The notes: generated from the sequence alone by a model not told the origin. DNA of 64,000 nucleotides from an uncultured Pontibacter sp. (GCF_947499215.1 NZ_CANMNI010000002.1:372001-436000); one strand, 5' to 3'; positions 9,601 through 18,632 are shown, numbered from the stretch's first letter. Numbers and translations are program-made.

Positions 9601-12096
9601 TACCTCAAAACTGACAAGAAAGCTGCTTCGCTTACCCTGCCCATCAAAGACGAGCACCTGCCAACGGCCTACATCACCGCTATTGCACTGCGTCAGGTAA
9701 AAGACAACCAGATGCCGCTTACCATCGCCCGTGGTTTTAAGCCTTTAACGGTTACCAAGAAGAGTACACAGCTGGATGTCGCCATACTTGCCCCTGAGGC
9801 ATCTCGCTCAAACAGAGTGCAGCAGGTGAAGGTGAAAACGGCTCCTAACGCAGAACTGACACTGGCTGTGGTGGATGAAGGCATCCTGCAGATAAAGGAT
9901 TACCAGACACCTGACCCGCACGGCTTCTTTTACCAGAAACGTGCGCTGGAAGTAAATGGCTACGACTTGTACCCCTACCTGTTCCCCGAGTTAGTCGCAC
10001 GCTCCAGTGTTGGGGGAGACGGGTACGACTTGGCAAAACGAATCAACCCGCTCACCAACAAACGGGTAAAGCTAGTGTCACTATGGAGTGGGCAGATAAA
10101 GGCAAACGCCAATGGCGAAGCAACGGTGCGGGTGCGTATACCTGAGTTTTCGGGAGCGGTCCGCATCATGGCGGTGGCTTACAAAGACAATGCCTTTGGC
10201 TCTTCCGAGAAGATGATGCGGGTGTCGGATCCGGTCGTGATCAGCACGGCCCTTCCCCGTTTTGTGAGTCCACGCGATACGATCCTAGTACCTGTAACGC
10301 TCAGCAATACCACTACTAGCAGAGCCACAGCCGCGAGCATGATCTCCGTGACAGGCCCCTTACGCGTGGTAGGCGAAACCAAGAAATCAACAGGTATAAA
10401 TCCGAACACAGAAGCACAGGTTATCTATAAACTAGTGGCTACGCCTGCCATCGGACAGGCTACGGTTAAGGTGGCGGTCAATGCGCTAAACGAGGCTTTT
10501 GTCAGCAACACTGACATCACGGTGCGCCCCATCGCGCCGCTCACCAAAGTAACGGAGGCCGGCAGTGTGAAAGACGGAACCACGGCTGATATCAAACTGG
10601 CCAACGACTTTATACCTTCATCAGTATCAGCCAAGCTGGTGGTGAGCCGCTCCCCGCTGGTACAGTTCACCGATGATATTACCTTCCTGCTGCGTTACCC
10701 GCATGGTTGTTTGGAGCAGACTACTTCCACGGCTTTTCCGCTTTTATACTACACCGACTTGGCCCGCTCGCTGAACCAAGACCAGAAGAGCCGCGCCTTT
10801 AACCCGAACTACCTCGTGCAGGAGGCCATCACCAAAATTGAGCTGATGCAGCAATACGACGGTGGCTTTACCTACTGGCCCGGCGCCACCTACACCGACT
10901 GGTGGAGCAGCACCTACGCCACACACTTTTTGCTGGAGGCCAAAAAAGCCGGGTTCCCGGTAACGCAGGATGTGCTTGATAAGGCGGTGCGCTACCTGCA
11001 GCAAAAGGTAAAGGGCAAGGCCATGGAAGAATACCGCTACTACGATGCCAGCCGTCAGGTGCAGAGCAAGTACATCGCAGCCCGCGAAACCACTTACTCG
11101 CTTTACGTGCTCAGCATCGCCGGCACAGTAGATTGGTCAACGATGAACTACTACAAGGCCAAACCGGAGCTGCTTTCTATTGATGCGCGTTACCTGCTGG
11201 CCAGCACCTATGCGCTGAACGGCAGTCGCGAGAGCTTTAACCAGATCCTGCCCCGCTCCTTCTCCGGCGAAACATCGGTGCGGGCGCTTGGCGGCAGTTT
11301 CTACTCGCCTATCCGGGACATGGCCATCTCGCTGAACAGTTTGATAGAGGCTGATCCAGATAACCCGCAGATCGGCACACTGGCACGGCACTTGTCGGAT
11401 GAACTGCGCTCCAAACGCTGGTACAATACGCAGGAACGCGCTTTTGCCCTAATGGCCTTGGGCAAGCTTTCGAGCAGAAACCAAGGCAACCAAACGGCGC
11501 AGGTATACCAGAACGGCAAAGAGATCGGTACTTTCTCCGGCAAGGACCTGACCTTAACCAGCAACATCGGCAGCGGCCCAATCAGCATCCGCTCCAAAGG
11601 CAACGGTACTTTCTACTATTTCTGGGAGCTGGAAGGTATCAGCCAGAGCGGCGATGTGAAACGCGGAGACAATTACCTGAAAGTACGCAAAACCTTCTTC
11701 GACCGGAATGGCAAGGAGATCACCAACAACACCTTCAGACAAAACGATTTGGTGGTAGTGCGTGTAGTGTTGCAGTCGCTGGATGGCAGAAGTATGCCAA
11801 ATATCGCCATCACCGATATGCTACCAGCCGGCTTCGAGATAGAAAACCCGCGCCTGATGACGGCCCGCGAGTTCAGCTGGATAGAAGCCCAAAAGCCCGC
11901 CACCACGGATCATATTGATATCAGAGATGACAGGATAAATCTTTACGCGACAGCAAAACCGGAGCAGCAGTACTTTTTCTATCAAGTAAGAGCGGTGTCG
12001 AAGGGCACGTTTCAGTTAGGGCCGATCGGGGCTGATGCGATGTATAATGCGGAGTATAATAGTTATTCCGGTGGTGGGGTAATTAGAGTGAGGTAG
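6661..12096 (+). CDS. Alpha-2-macroglobulin family lipoprotein with intact thioester
   Basis: Bacterial alpha-2-macroglobulin of 1811 residues, a periplasmic protease trap. The N-terminus is a lipoprotein signal with lipobox SIISC (Cys29), so the protein is probably anchored to a membrane. A long series of MG-type beta domains follows, with a bait-like middle region. The thioester motif CLEQ is present at residues 1350-1353 in the context PHGCLEQTTS, followed by the helical thioester domain (GGFTYWPG, repeats to about residue 1600) and a C-terminal receptor-like domain. The Cys and Gln needed for covalent trapping are therefore kept. It is followed, after a 290-bp gap holding a repeat element, by the PBP1C gene, its usual partner in many bacteria; together they are thought to protect and repair the wall after attack. 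Confidence 0.93.
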   Translation: MNLRQAHPAPHKYLLRFSVFLSMLSIISCRSNGDELRLTSKNFNQEIAQEQNLMFTFDKDLVGDSLLNQWDTTSYIAFWPQIAGKYKWTAPNELVFSPDKPFTPTTDYKAELTENLLRHSTEKYKIPAGQGITFHTPYLRLQQVKSYWVANENNPNQLEASLQLDFNYPVLFQELREHLRVYAGTKELPVELASGNRDNITIRVKNVEGQQDKEIPLRLSIAKGLSVAGSTNQTDHTLERDILLPSRQRMMVSEVTSALEEGQERIYILTTQPVTNSSLGELISISPRREYTVERLQNGLVLKGNFNQNSTYTLTLSGDLMGMEGKPMGQPYRHSVTFATTQPSISFANAKSIYLSSQGARNIALNLSNVPRIKVSISKVYENNILHYLREGKMYDGYYDEETEEYYSSSYFDVNENNGNTLFEREYNTESLRKQGSSHLLNLNLHDLDFDSQFKGLYVITVESTDKNWLKDSKIVSVSDIGLIAKQGKDEVLVFANSIREASTMEGVEVRFISTNNQVVHKATTDKDGVAKFSNIGKAAPDFKMGMITARKGDDFNYMPYSQTQVNTSRFDVGGKRLNELNYDAFIYGDRDLYRPGDTIHVNTVVRTPDWKTVAGLPIKVKLLLPNGKEYRSTKGKLNNQGASETSFILNGAAVTGTYTLEVYSGNDVLLNAKKIGVEEFMPDRMKVTAVLNKSTYKAGEKLILNLTAQNLFGPPAANRNYETQLSLKKKTFEAKSFPDYTFDIHTSGSIDIQTSTRQGQTDAQGKGQEVFELDNFQDIGLLDGSLYTTVFDETGRPVNRLNKFDVSTQQAFFGIQNFDDYVSTRRALNIPLVALDRNGNPTAATAKVQLVRYTYESVIERHSDEYNYKSQRKENVISSQNIAVPASGATFNFTPVSSGQYELRVMRPGAYNYVAQEFYAYGWGDTESTSFAVNTEGEVDISLDKTQYEVGDKAKILFKSPFAGKLLVTVEQNKVLSYYYLKTDKKAASLTLPIKDEHLPTAYITAIALRQVKDNQMPLTIARGFKPLTVTKKSTQLDVAILAPEASRSNRVQQVKVKTAPNAELTLAVVDEGILQIKDYQTPDPHGFFYQKRALEVNGYDLYPYLFPELVARSSVGGDGYDLAKRINPLTNKRVKLVSLWSGQIKANANGEATVRVRIPEFSGAVRIMAVAYKDNAFGSSEKMMRVSDPVVISTALPRFVSPRDTILVPVTLSNTTTSRATAASMISVTGPLRVVGETKKSTGINPNTEAQVIYKLVATPAIGQATVKVAVNALNEAFVSNTDITVRPIAPLTKVTEAGSVKDGTTADIKLANDFIPSSVSAKLVVSRSPLVQFTDDITFLLRYPHGCLEQTTSTAFPLLYYTDLARSLNQDQKSRAFNPNYLVQEAITKIELMQQYDGGFTYWPGATYTDWWSSTYATHFLLEAKKAGFPVTQDVLDKAVRYLQQKVKGKAMEEYRYYDASRQVQSKYIAARETTYSLYVLSIAGTVDWSTMNYYKAKPELLSIDARYLLASTYALNGSRESFNQILPRSFSGETSVRALGGSFYSPIRDMAISLNSLIEADPDNPQIGTLARHLSDELRSKRWYNTQERAFALMALGKLSSRNQGNQTAQVYQNGKEIGTFSGKDLTLTSNIGSGPISIRSKGNGTFYYFWELEGISQSGDVKRGDNYLKVRKTFFDRNGKEITNNTFRQNDLVVVRVVLQSLDGRSMPNIAITDMLPAGFEIENPRLMTAREFSWIEAQKPATTDHIDIRDDRINLYATAKPEQQYFFYQVRAVSKGTFQLGPIGADAMYNAEYNSYSGGGVIRVR

Positions 12097-12112
12097 AGTT
12101 TGGGAGTTAATA

Positions 12113-12370
12113 TTTATGGCGCGAGCGTCCTCGCTCGTGTCTACTATGGTGGGGCCTCTGGCCCATTAGGATTGATGAAATAATTCAATGCAGGTACAGG
12201 TCGTGACCTGTACCTGCATTGAACAGTTGAAATAGGACTTCTTTATAAGATGATTAATAAAAGGGGTTCTTTTACATGGTAAGGACAAGCATAATTGCCC
12301 AGTGCTGAAAAAAAGGCTGGGCCGGAGGCCTCACCATAGTAGACACGAGCGAGGACGCTCGCGCCATAAA
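12113..12370. mobile_element. REPIN/MITE-like element with 53-bp terminal inverted repeats
   Basis: Terminal arms 12113-12165 and 12318-12370 are inverted copies matching at 51 of 53 positions. Each arm contains a smaller palindrome (CGAGCG...CGCTCG) and a GGCC-rich tip. A further perfect palindrome lies between them. No coding sequence is seen inside. The size of about 258 bp, the nested palindromes and the intergenic position fit a non-autonomous MITE or a REP doublet. No clear target duplication is visible. Confidence 0.7.
12184..12223. repeat. Perfect 19-bp-arm palindrome inside the REPIN-like element
   Basis: Arms 12184-12202 and 12205-12223 are exact inverted copies with a 2-nt centre (GT); the core reads AGGTC-GT-GACCT. 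It can form a cruciform in DNA or a strong hairpin in RNA of either strand, and could end the upstream alpha-2-macroglobulin transcript, though no T run follows. Confidence 0.8.
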
Positions 12371-12386
12371 AGTATATAAACCAAAA

Positions 12387-14735
12387 ATGCCAACACAACA
12401 ACCAACGTATACCCTCCCCCAGCGGCTGCTAGCCTACAGCAAGCCCTTGCTCAGGTATATGCTATACCTTGTGTTGATACTTTGCCTAGCCTTTGCCCTA
12501 CTCAACTACCTATACCCACTCAAAGTATATATCTCCTACTCCCCCGTTATCGCCGCCTCGGATGGCAGCGTGATCAATGCTTTTCTGAGCCGGGATGATA
12601 AGTGGCGGATGCAGCTGGAGCCTGATGAGATCAACCCTGTCCTTAAAAAGGCTGTGCTGCTAAAGGAGGATAAATTCTTTTACTACCATCCGGGCATTAA
12701 TCCTTTTGCCATTACCAGAGCCTTGGCAAACAACATGCTGCAAGACAGGAAAACCTCCGGTGCCTCTACCATTACTATGCAGGTCGCGCGACTGCTTTAC
12801 CCGCAGCAGCGCACTTATGCTAACAAGCTATTCGAGATGTTCCGGGCACTACAACTAGAATGGTATTACAGCAAAGACGAGATCCTACAGTTATATCTAA
12901 ACCTAGTCCCCTTTGGCGGAAACATCGAGGGTGTAAAAGCCGCTTCTGTTTTATACTTTCAGCAGTCACCGAGGCAGCTGAGTATGGCGCAGGCGGTCAC
13001 ACTGACGGTTATACCTAATAAACCCTCTTCACTACGCATTGGCGAGCAGAATGAGCGAATCGTGGCGTTCCGGAACAAGTGGCTGCGCTATTACCAAGGG
13101 CAACAGGCTTTCCCGGCCTCCGAGATTGAAGATGCTTTGCTGGAACCGTTGGAGGCACGCAGGCAGGATGCACCCAAAGTAGCGCCGCACTTCGCCTACC
13201 GCATGCACCGCAAGTATAAAATTCAACCTATCATCAAAACCACGCTTAATCGACAGATGCAGGAAAAAGTGGAGCAGCTGGCTTACAACTACATGCAGCG
13301 GCTTCGCTATCAGAACATTCACAATGCCGCGGTGCTGGTCATCAACAACCAAACCCGGGCCGTAGAAGCTTACCTAGGCTCTGCGGATTTCAATGATTTT
13401 GCTAACCACGGGCAGGTGGACGGCATCCGGGCGATCCGCTCACCGGGTAGTACGCTAAAGCCTTTTCTATATGCCGCCGCTTTTGACAAAGGCCTGCTTA
13501 CGCCTAAAACCGTGATTACCGATGTACCTGTGGATTATGCCGGGTATCGCCCGCAGAACTATTTTGGCAACTACAACGGCAACGTAACCATAGAACATGC
13601 GCTGGCCACCTCCTTGAACGTGCCTGCCGTCAAAGTGCTCGACCAGTTGGGTGTTTATACTTTTGTGCAGAAACTAAAGCAGGCGGAATTTTCGGAGATG
13701 AGGCGTATGGGCAACCAGTTCGGCCTGTCTTTGATTTTGGGTGGCTGTGATGTGAAGTTGGAGGAGCTGACACTGCTCTACTCTGCTTTCGCCAACCAAG
13801 GAAGGTATAGCCCCATCAAATGGCTGCATGAGGACACGGTGCAACAGGAAACACAGCTGCTGTCGCCGGTATCAGCTTATATGGTCAATCAGATCCTCAC
13901 GCAGCTCACGCGCCCTGACCTGCCGCACAATGCGCACAACAGTCCGAACCTGCCCCAGATCGCTTGGAAAACCGGCACCTCTTATGGTCGCAAAGATGCT
14001 TGGAGCATTGGTTACAACAAAAAGTATACGGTGGGTGTGTGGGTCGGCAATTTCTCTGGCGAGGGTGTGCCAGAACTAAACGGCACGGACTCCGCCACTC
14101 CCCTACTTTTCGACATCTTCAACAGCATTGATTACAACTCTACCGACGGGTGGTTTCAGCAACCTAAAGGCATTGGTTTAAGAGCAGTATGCGCCGAAAG
14201 CGGCAGCCCTGTTAATAGCTTCTGCAAAGATCAGGTGCTGGATACGTTTATACCCGGCATCTCGTCTACACAAAAGTGCGGCCACCTAAAACGCATCGCG
14301 GTATCTCCAGATAAGAAGCACAGCTACTGTACCAGCTGCCAGCCAGCCACCAGTTTTGTGCAACAGCTATACCCGAACCATGCGCCGGAGCTGCTTACTT
14401 TTTATGACTCCGAGCGGATACCATACCAGCAGATCCCGGTGCACAACCCTAGTTGCAGTCGCATTTTTAAAGAGCATGCCCCGGTTATCACCTCTCCCGC
14501 CTCCGGCATGGAGTATTTACTTGAACAGGAAGAACGTCAGCAACTGATGCTACACTGCAATACCCACAATGAGGTGAAGCAGGTATACTGGTACATCAAC
14601 GATGAATTGCTACGCGCCACAGCGTCTAACGAGAGGGTGTTTTTTGAGCCGCAAAGGGCCGGAAGGTATAAAATATCCTGTGCCGATGACCAAGGCCGTA
14701 ACACGGATACTTACATCACAGTGAAGTTTTTGTAG
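12387..14735 (+). CDS. pbpC: Penicillin-binding protein 1C (transglycosylase/transpeptidase)
   Basis: Bifunctional peptidoglycan synthase, 782 residues. One N-terminal membrane helix (about 22-45) anchors it. The GT51 transglycosylase domain shows the catalytic motif EDKFFYYHPG (about residue 93 on) and the second motif GASTITMQVARLL. The transpeptidase domain has SxxK as STLK (Ser355-Lys358) and KTGTS at 528-532. The C-terminal ~90 residues form the Ig-like BiPBP_C domain typical of PBP1C, not PBP1A/B. The gene follows alpha-2-macroglobulin, the classic PBP1C neighbour. The GT and TP motifs are complete, so the enzyme is expected to be active. Confidence 0.94.
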   Translation: MPTQQPTYTLPQRLLAYSKPLLRYMLYLVLILCLAFALLNYLYPLKVYISYSPVIAASDGSVINAFLSRDDKWRMQLEPDEINPVLKKAVLLKEDKFFYYHPGINPFAITRALANNMLQDRKTSGASTITMQVARLLYPQQRTYANKLFEMFRALQLEWYYSKDEILQLYLNLVPFGGNIEGVKAASVLYFQQSPRQLSMAQAVTLTVIPNKPSSLRIGEQNERIVAFRNKWLRYYQGQQAFPASEIEDALLEPLEARRQDAPKVAPHFAYRMHRKYKIQPIIKTTLNRQMQEKVEQLAYNYMQRLRYQNIHNAAVLVINNQTRAVEAYLGSADFNDFANHGQVDGIRAIRSPGSTLKPFLYAAAFDKGLLTPKTVITDVPVDYAGYRPQNYFGNYNGNVTIEHALATSLNVPAVKVLDQLGVYTFVQKLKQAEFSEMRRMGNQFGLSLILGGCDVKLEELTLLYSAFANQGRYSPIKWLHEDTVQQETQLLSPVSAYMVNQILTQLTRPDLPHNAHNSPNLPQIAWKTGTSYGRKDAWSIGYNKKYTVGVWVGNFSGEGVPELNGTDSATPLLFDIFNSIDYNSTDGWFQQPKGIGLRAVCAESGSPVNSFCKDQVLDTFIPGISSTQKCGHLKRIAVSPDKKHSYCTSCQPATSFVQQLYPNHAPELLTFYDSERIPYQQIPVHNPSCSRIFKEHAPVITSPASGMEYLLEQEERQQLMLHCNTHNEVKQVYWYINDELLRATASNERVFFEPQRAGRYKISCADDQGRNTDTYITVKFL

Positions 14736-15001
14736 GCCACAGGTTGTTTTGTCCTTTGTTATCGTCTTATCCCAATTCCATACATTCGTAGCGGCTTGTT
14801 TGCTTTCTGAAACCGGGGAGTCAACAAGTAGTGCTAAAAGAAACCTCCACATTCGCATGCTACGGCCTGCAGGTGCACTAGGAACCTGTGTCACATCGAG
14901 TTTGTTAGCGATTATTCGGAATATGTTACCAAATAAGGTAATACACCTGATTGTACATTTGACAGGGCGCCTCCGACTACATGTACCGCTTATATTACCC
15001 T

Positions 15002-15877
15002 ATGAGAACAAACAATTACCTGCAAGCTATCCTGTGTTTGGGCTTGTTGATTACATTGGGCTCCTGTGAAAAGGAAATGGTAGGAGATCCGAGAGAGCAT
15101 GAGCAATCCGCGCTTTTTCAGGCAACTCCCGTAGCCCCCGAACTAAGCGAAGCATCTGGCATGGCCGATAGCAAAACTCACCCAAAACACCTTTGGGTAC
15201 ATGAAGATAGTGGAAACGCGACACAGCTATACCTCTTGGGTTATGACGGCAACATAAACAGGAAAGTATTCTTGAAAGGGACCACTAACAGAGACTGGGA
15301 AGCCATGGCACGATTGGGGAATGATTTGTATGTGGCTGATATTGGAGACAACAACCAAGTCCACAAAAGCTATTGGATATATAAATTCGCTGAACCTACA
15401 GCTGACATTGACACCGTTAGCAGCATTCAGAAAATAAACTTCACCTACGCTGATGGCGCGCACGACGCAGAGGCTTTCCTGATAGATGCTAAAACCCAAG
15501 ACATCTTCCTAATCACTAAGCGGGATAGTCCGTCCAGAATATACAAACTAAGCTTGTCTGCTGCTAACAAGGGGCTTTATGTTGCGACCTTGGTGGGTAC
15601 CTTGACTTACGCTGGGGTTGTGGGCGCCGCACAATCACCAGACGGCAAAGACATTATCATAAAAACCTATACCGGCCTGTATCGATACAACCGCACAGCC
15701 GAAGAATCAATTGATGAAGCGCTAGGGAAGAACTTTGAAGTACTGCCGTACCAACTAGAACCACAAGGGGAAGCGGTGACTTTTGCTAATGACAACTCAG
15801 GTTTCTTTACCTTAAGTGAGAAAGGGCTTGCCAGCGCTGTGAGCTTATATTTCTACTCTAGAAATACAGTTCTTTAA
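15002..15877 (+). CDS. Predicted lipoprotein with NRDWE/DIGDN signature, beta-propeller-like
   Basis: The ATG at 15002 gives a clean lipoprotein signal with lipobox TLGSC (Cys22); an earlier in-frame ATG at 14981 would spoil it. The mature ~270 residues alternate short beta-like stretches: an EASGM start, WVHEDSGNATQLYLL, NRDWEAMA, LYVADIGDNN, DAEAFLID, IFLITKR. This looks like a small propeller with an acidic binding loop. The same signature recurs in the lipoprotein at 48758-49615. I do not know its function. It stands alone between PBP1C and a convergent hypothetical gene, with a 266-bp leader in which I see no strong signal. Confidence 0.75.
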   Translation: MRTNNYLQAILCLGLLITLGSCEKEMVGDPREHEQSALFQATPVAPELSEASGMADSKTHPKHLWVHEDSGNATQLYLLGYDGNINRKVFLKGTTNRDWEAMARLGNDLYVADIGDNNQVHKSYWIYKFAEPTADIDTVSSIQKINFTYADGAHDAEAFLIDAKTQDIFLITKRDSPSRIYKLSLSAANKGLYVATLVGTLTYAGVVGAAQSPDGKDIIIKTYTGLYRYNRTAEESIDEALGKNFEVLPYQLEPQGEAVTFANDNSGFFTLSEKGLASAVSLYFYSRNTVL

Positions 15878-15897
15878 TAGAAGTTCCACAGATGTTG

Positions 15898-16254
15898 TTA
15901 CGCTGCCATACCTTCTGGGAGCGGGTATTGGTCTTTAAAACGCATTAAAACCGACACGATATGGTTCTCTACTTTATAGCGATTGTGATCTTCCAGCAAT
16001 TCATCCCAAGAACCAAAGATTTGCCATACCTGCCCATTACTAAAATTCTGGATCTCGGATTCGGTCATATTACGCACAAAAAAAGCATCCAGCGTAACGT
16101 CCTCCTCGCGCATGGGCACATGAATGTAGGTACGGTTGCAGTTCAAAATCTCAATTAACTCTGCAGGCCTTTCGTCGTTGGCGGGCATGTAAAAGTAGGC
16201 TGCTTGGTGTGGTTGTGTGACACCGGATAGACTTGTGTAAGGGTGAAGGTACAT
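15898..16254 (-). CDS. Hypothetical protein
   Basis: A 118-residue soluble, acidic protein with no signal peptide and no recognised family. It is evenly composed of charged and aromatic residues (VWQIFGSWDELLEDHNRYKVENH) and reads like a real protein. It converges with the lipoprotein gene, 20 bp apart, and stands alone otherwise. It starts at the ATG at 16254, with a long AT-rich region upstream. It could be a small immunity or regulatory protein, but nothing in the sequence shows that. Confidence 0.6.
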   Translation of the reverse strand: MYLHPYTSLSGVTQPHQAAYFYMPANDERPAELIEILNCNRTYIHVPMREEDVTLDAFFVRNMTESEIQNFSNGQVWQIFGSWDELLEDHNRYKVENHIVSVLMRFKDQYPLPEGMAA

Positions 16255-16709
16255 AGGCAGTAGATTATAAGAAAACCTTTCGTACTAGGTAACCAGCCAG
16301 TGACACCTCATGCTGAGGCATAACCGCTTAGTTACATAATTTATCAAAACCGGAAAACCGGCACATGTTGTAACTATTCCATTAAGGCGCAATTACCAAC
16401 TCAAATACCAGATAACTTTTTGAAGCACTTAACCACCTTATACCTTAGTGGGTTGCCTTTAATAAATCCGATTAAGTATGAGCATACGTTTACTGTTAAC
16501 ACATCAGATTTCCGGTGTTAGGTGTATATACATAGTAGCCTATGATTCAGTTTAGATAATTTGAATATTCGTAAAACTATACAAATCTATATCCCTTAAG
16601 TTTAGTTTATAACAGTATATGTATACTCAACCAATTGCTTTATAGCCTTTTTGCGGAATTATGATTAATTTTGCAACATCAATTATCTATTAATTTAAAG
16701 CTGATAATC
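16255..16709. other. 455-bp AT-rich divergent intergenic region
   Basis: Lies between the hypothetical minus-strand gene and the bacilliredoxin gene. I see scattered short AT palindromes, a small inverted repeat (CCGGAAAACCGG near 16350) and a -7-like element for the bacilliredoxin gene near its right end, but no other gene or long repeat. Confidence 0.6.
16666..16673 (+). promoter_or_regulatory. Bacteroidota -7 element for the bacilliredoxin gene
   Basis: TAATTTTG matches the consensus TAnnTTTG, 36 bp before the ATG at 16710. No TTTG sits at the preferred 17-23 bp upstream spacing; the nearest are 12 and 28 bp away. This is therefore a half-supported promoter. Confidence 0.4.
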
Positions 16710-17132
16710 ATGGGAATGTATCCTGAATATATGGTGGCTCCGATCCGCGAAGACTTGACTTCTGCAGGCTTCGAGCAACTGATGACTGCCGAAGAAGTAG
16801 AGCAGGCTTTGTCGTCTAAAGAAGGCACTGTATTGGTAGCCGTTAACTCTGTGTGTGGTTGTGCCGCCTCTAAAGCTCGTCCTGCCCTGAAGATGGCCGT
16901 TGCCTCTTCAGAAAAGCGTCCGAGCAAAATGATCACGGTGTTTGCCGGTATGGAGCAGGACGCTGTAGCCAAGGCGCGCGAGTTTATGTTGCCATACCCG
17001 CCGTCATCGCCTTCTATCGCCCTGTTTAAGGACGGTGAGCTAGTGCACATGATTGAGCGCTACCACATTGAGGGTAACGAACTGAACCGCATTGTAGACA
17101 ACCTGCAGGGCGCTTTTGAAGCTTACTGCTAA
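16710..17132 (+). CDS. BrxA/BrxB family bacilliredoxin (YphP/YqiW)
   Basis: A small thioredoxin-fold disulphide reductase of 140 residues. The active-site motif is CGC at residues 49-51 (NSVCGCAAS), diagnostic of the bacilliredoxin family, and a further Cys ends the protein (AYC). In Firmicutes these enzymes remove bacillithiol from oxidised proteins; in Bacteroidota the family is widespread and probably linked to bacillithiol-type thiols. The ATG at 16710 gives the family's MGMYPEY start; the upstream Met at 16671 would overlap the -7 element. It ends at a strong terminator and is monocistronic. Confidence 0.92.
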   Translation: MGMYPEYMVAPIREDLTSAGFEQLMTAEEVEQALSSKEGTVLVAVNSVCGCAASKARPALKMAVASSEKRPSKMITVFAGMEQDAVAKAREFMLPYPPSSPSIALFKDGELVHMIERYHIEGNELNRIVDNLQGAFEAYC

Positions 17133-17156
17133 GCATCGGGTTATACTCAACACAAC

Positions 17157-17192
17157 AAAAAAGGCCGGTGTTATCGAACACCGGCCTTTTTT
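17157..17192. terminator. Terminator between bacilliredoxin and purD
   Basis: Perfect 16-bp arms (17157-17172 and 17177-17192), loop ATCG, with A and T runs forming the outer stem. It serves both convergent genes. Confidence 0.88.
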
Positions 17193-17208
17193 ATATGCTA
17201 TACCTACA

Positions 17209-18501
17209 CTATTGCATGGACTGCTTCTGCAGATCGAATCCAATATCGCGACGGTAATAGCGGTCAGTCCAGTTAATGCTCTCGGCCGCTGCGTTAGCTT
17301 TCGCCAGCGCCTCTTCCATGGAATCACCCAAACCAGTGACCGCTATCACGCGGCCGCCATTGTTTAATATTTTATCATCCACCTGCTTCGTGCCAGCGTG
17401 AAACACCAGCGTGTCCGCATGCACCTGCTCCAGCCCGCTTATCTCTTTCCCTTTTTCAAAACCCTCTGGGTAGCCACCCGACACCAAGAATACTGTGGCC
17501 GCTGTACGCGGGTCAATCTCTAATTTGAAATCACCAAGCTTGTGATCATGCAGCGCCAAGAACAGCTCAAACAAATCGGACTTGATGCGCGGCAAGATAG
17601 CCTCTGTTTCCGGATCACCTAATCGCACGTTATACTCGATCACATAAGGCTCGCCGTTCACATTCATCAAGCCGATAAACAGGAAGCCGGTATAGTCAAG
17701 GTTGTCTTCCTGCATACCGCGTATGGTCGGCTCAATGACACGTTCCTTTACCTTCTGCATAAAGACCTCATCAGCAAACGGAACCGGCGAGATAGCGCCC
17801 ATACCGCCTGTGTTAAGACCGGAGTCGCCTTCGCCAATGCGCTTGTAGTCCTTGGCCTCTGGCAGCAGCACATACTCCTTGCCGTCCGTCAGGATGAAAA
17901 CCGATACCTCTATACCTTGCAGAAACTCCTCGATCACCACCTTGCTGCCGGCCTTACCGAACCTGTTGTTACGTAGCATAGCCTCCAGACAGTCTATTGC
18001 CTCTTCAAAATTCTGAGCGATGATCACACCTTTACCCGCCGCCAGTCCGTCGGCCTTAAGCACCACCGGATAGCTGTGCGTGCGCAGGTACTCAACGGCA
18101 TCGCGGTAGTTTGTCTCCGTGAAGGTCTCATACCTTGCCGTCGGGATGTTATACTTCTGTAGAAACGCCTTGCAGAAATCTTTGCTTCCCTCTAGCATGG
18201 CACCTAGCTTTTTGGGCCCTACCACCAACACGTCGCGCAGATATTCCTTCTCCTGAAAATAATCGTGTATACCTTCCACAAGGGTGTTCTCCGGTCCCAC
18301 CACCACCATCATGATGTTGAAATCGGTCACGAATTTGGCAACCTCGTCAAAATTATGAATGTCGATGGCACAGCTCGTGTGAAGCTCGGCCGTTCCGGCG
18401 TTTCCGGGTGCCACGAATATCTGTTCGGCATATGGGCTTTGGCTTAGTTTCCATGCTAGTGCATGCTCTCTTGCTCCGGACCCTATAATCAATACGTTCA
18501 T
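17209..18501 (-). CDS. purD: Phosphoribosylamine--glycine ligase
   Basis: GAR synthetase, the second step of de novo purine synthesis, joining glycine to phosphoribosylamine with ATP. At 430 residues it is full length for the family. The N-domain starts with MNVLIIGSGAREHALAW, then the ATP-grasp domain (VVLKADGLAAGKGVI, IEEFLQGIEVSVF), the signature RLGDPETEAILPRI, and the C-terminal AIRC-like domain (VFLVSGGYPEGFEKG). It stands as a single minus-strand gene upstream of the shared terminator; other pur genes are not in the window. Confidence 0.96.
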   Translation of the reverse strand: MNVLIIGSGAREHALAWKLSQSPYAEQIFVAPGNAGTAELHTSCAIDIHNFDEVAKFVTDFNIMMVVVGPENTLVEGIHDYFQEKEYLRDVLVVGPKKLGAMLEGSKDFCKAFLQKYNIPTARYETFTETNYRDAVEYLRTHSYPVVLKADGLAAGKGVIIAQNFEEAIDCLEAMLRNNRFGKAGSKVVIEEFLQGIEVSVFILTDGKEYVLLPEAKDYKRIGEGDSGLNTGGMGAISPVPFADEVFMQKVKERVIEPTIRGMQEDNLDYTGFLFIGLMNVNGEPYVIEYNVRLGDPETEAILPRIKSDLFELFLALHDHKLGDFKLEIDPRTAATVFLVSGGYPEGFEKGKEISGLEQVHADTLVFHAGTKQVDDKILNNGGRVIAVTGLGDSMEEALAKANAAAESINWTDRYYRRDIGFDLQKQSMQ

Positions 18502-18632
18502 ATTCTAATTGAATTGCTAATTACTGGTTGTTGATAGCTGCTCTCTGCCTTATAGCATGTTGCGAAGGTATAAATTTATAATGCTCAGTGCAGCACAAAC
18601 CATGCTTTTTACTTTTCAGTGTCCCAAAACAA

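Noticed and set aside
14749..15069. 106-codon frame overlapping the start of the NRDWE lipoprotein
   Set aside because: It overlaps the true gene in another frame and has no domain. The lipoprotein signal of the 15002 start is much stronger evidence.
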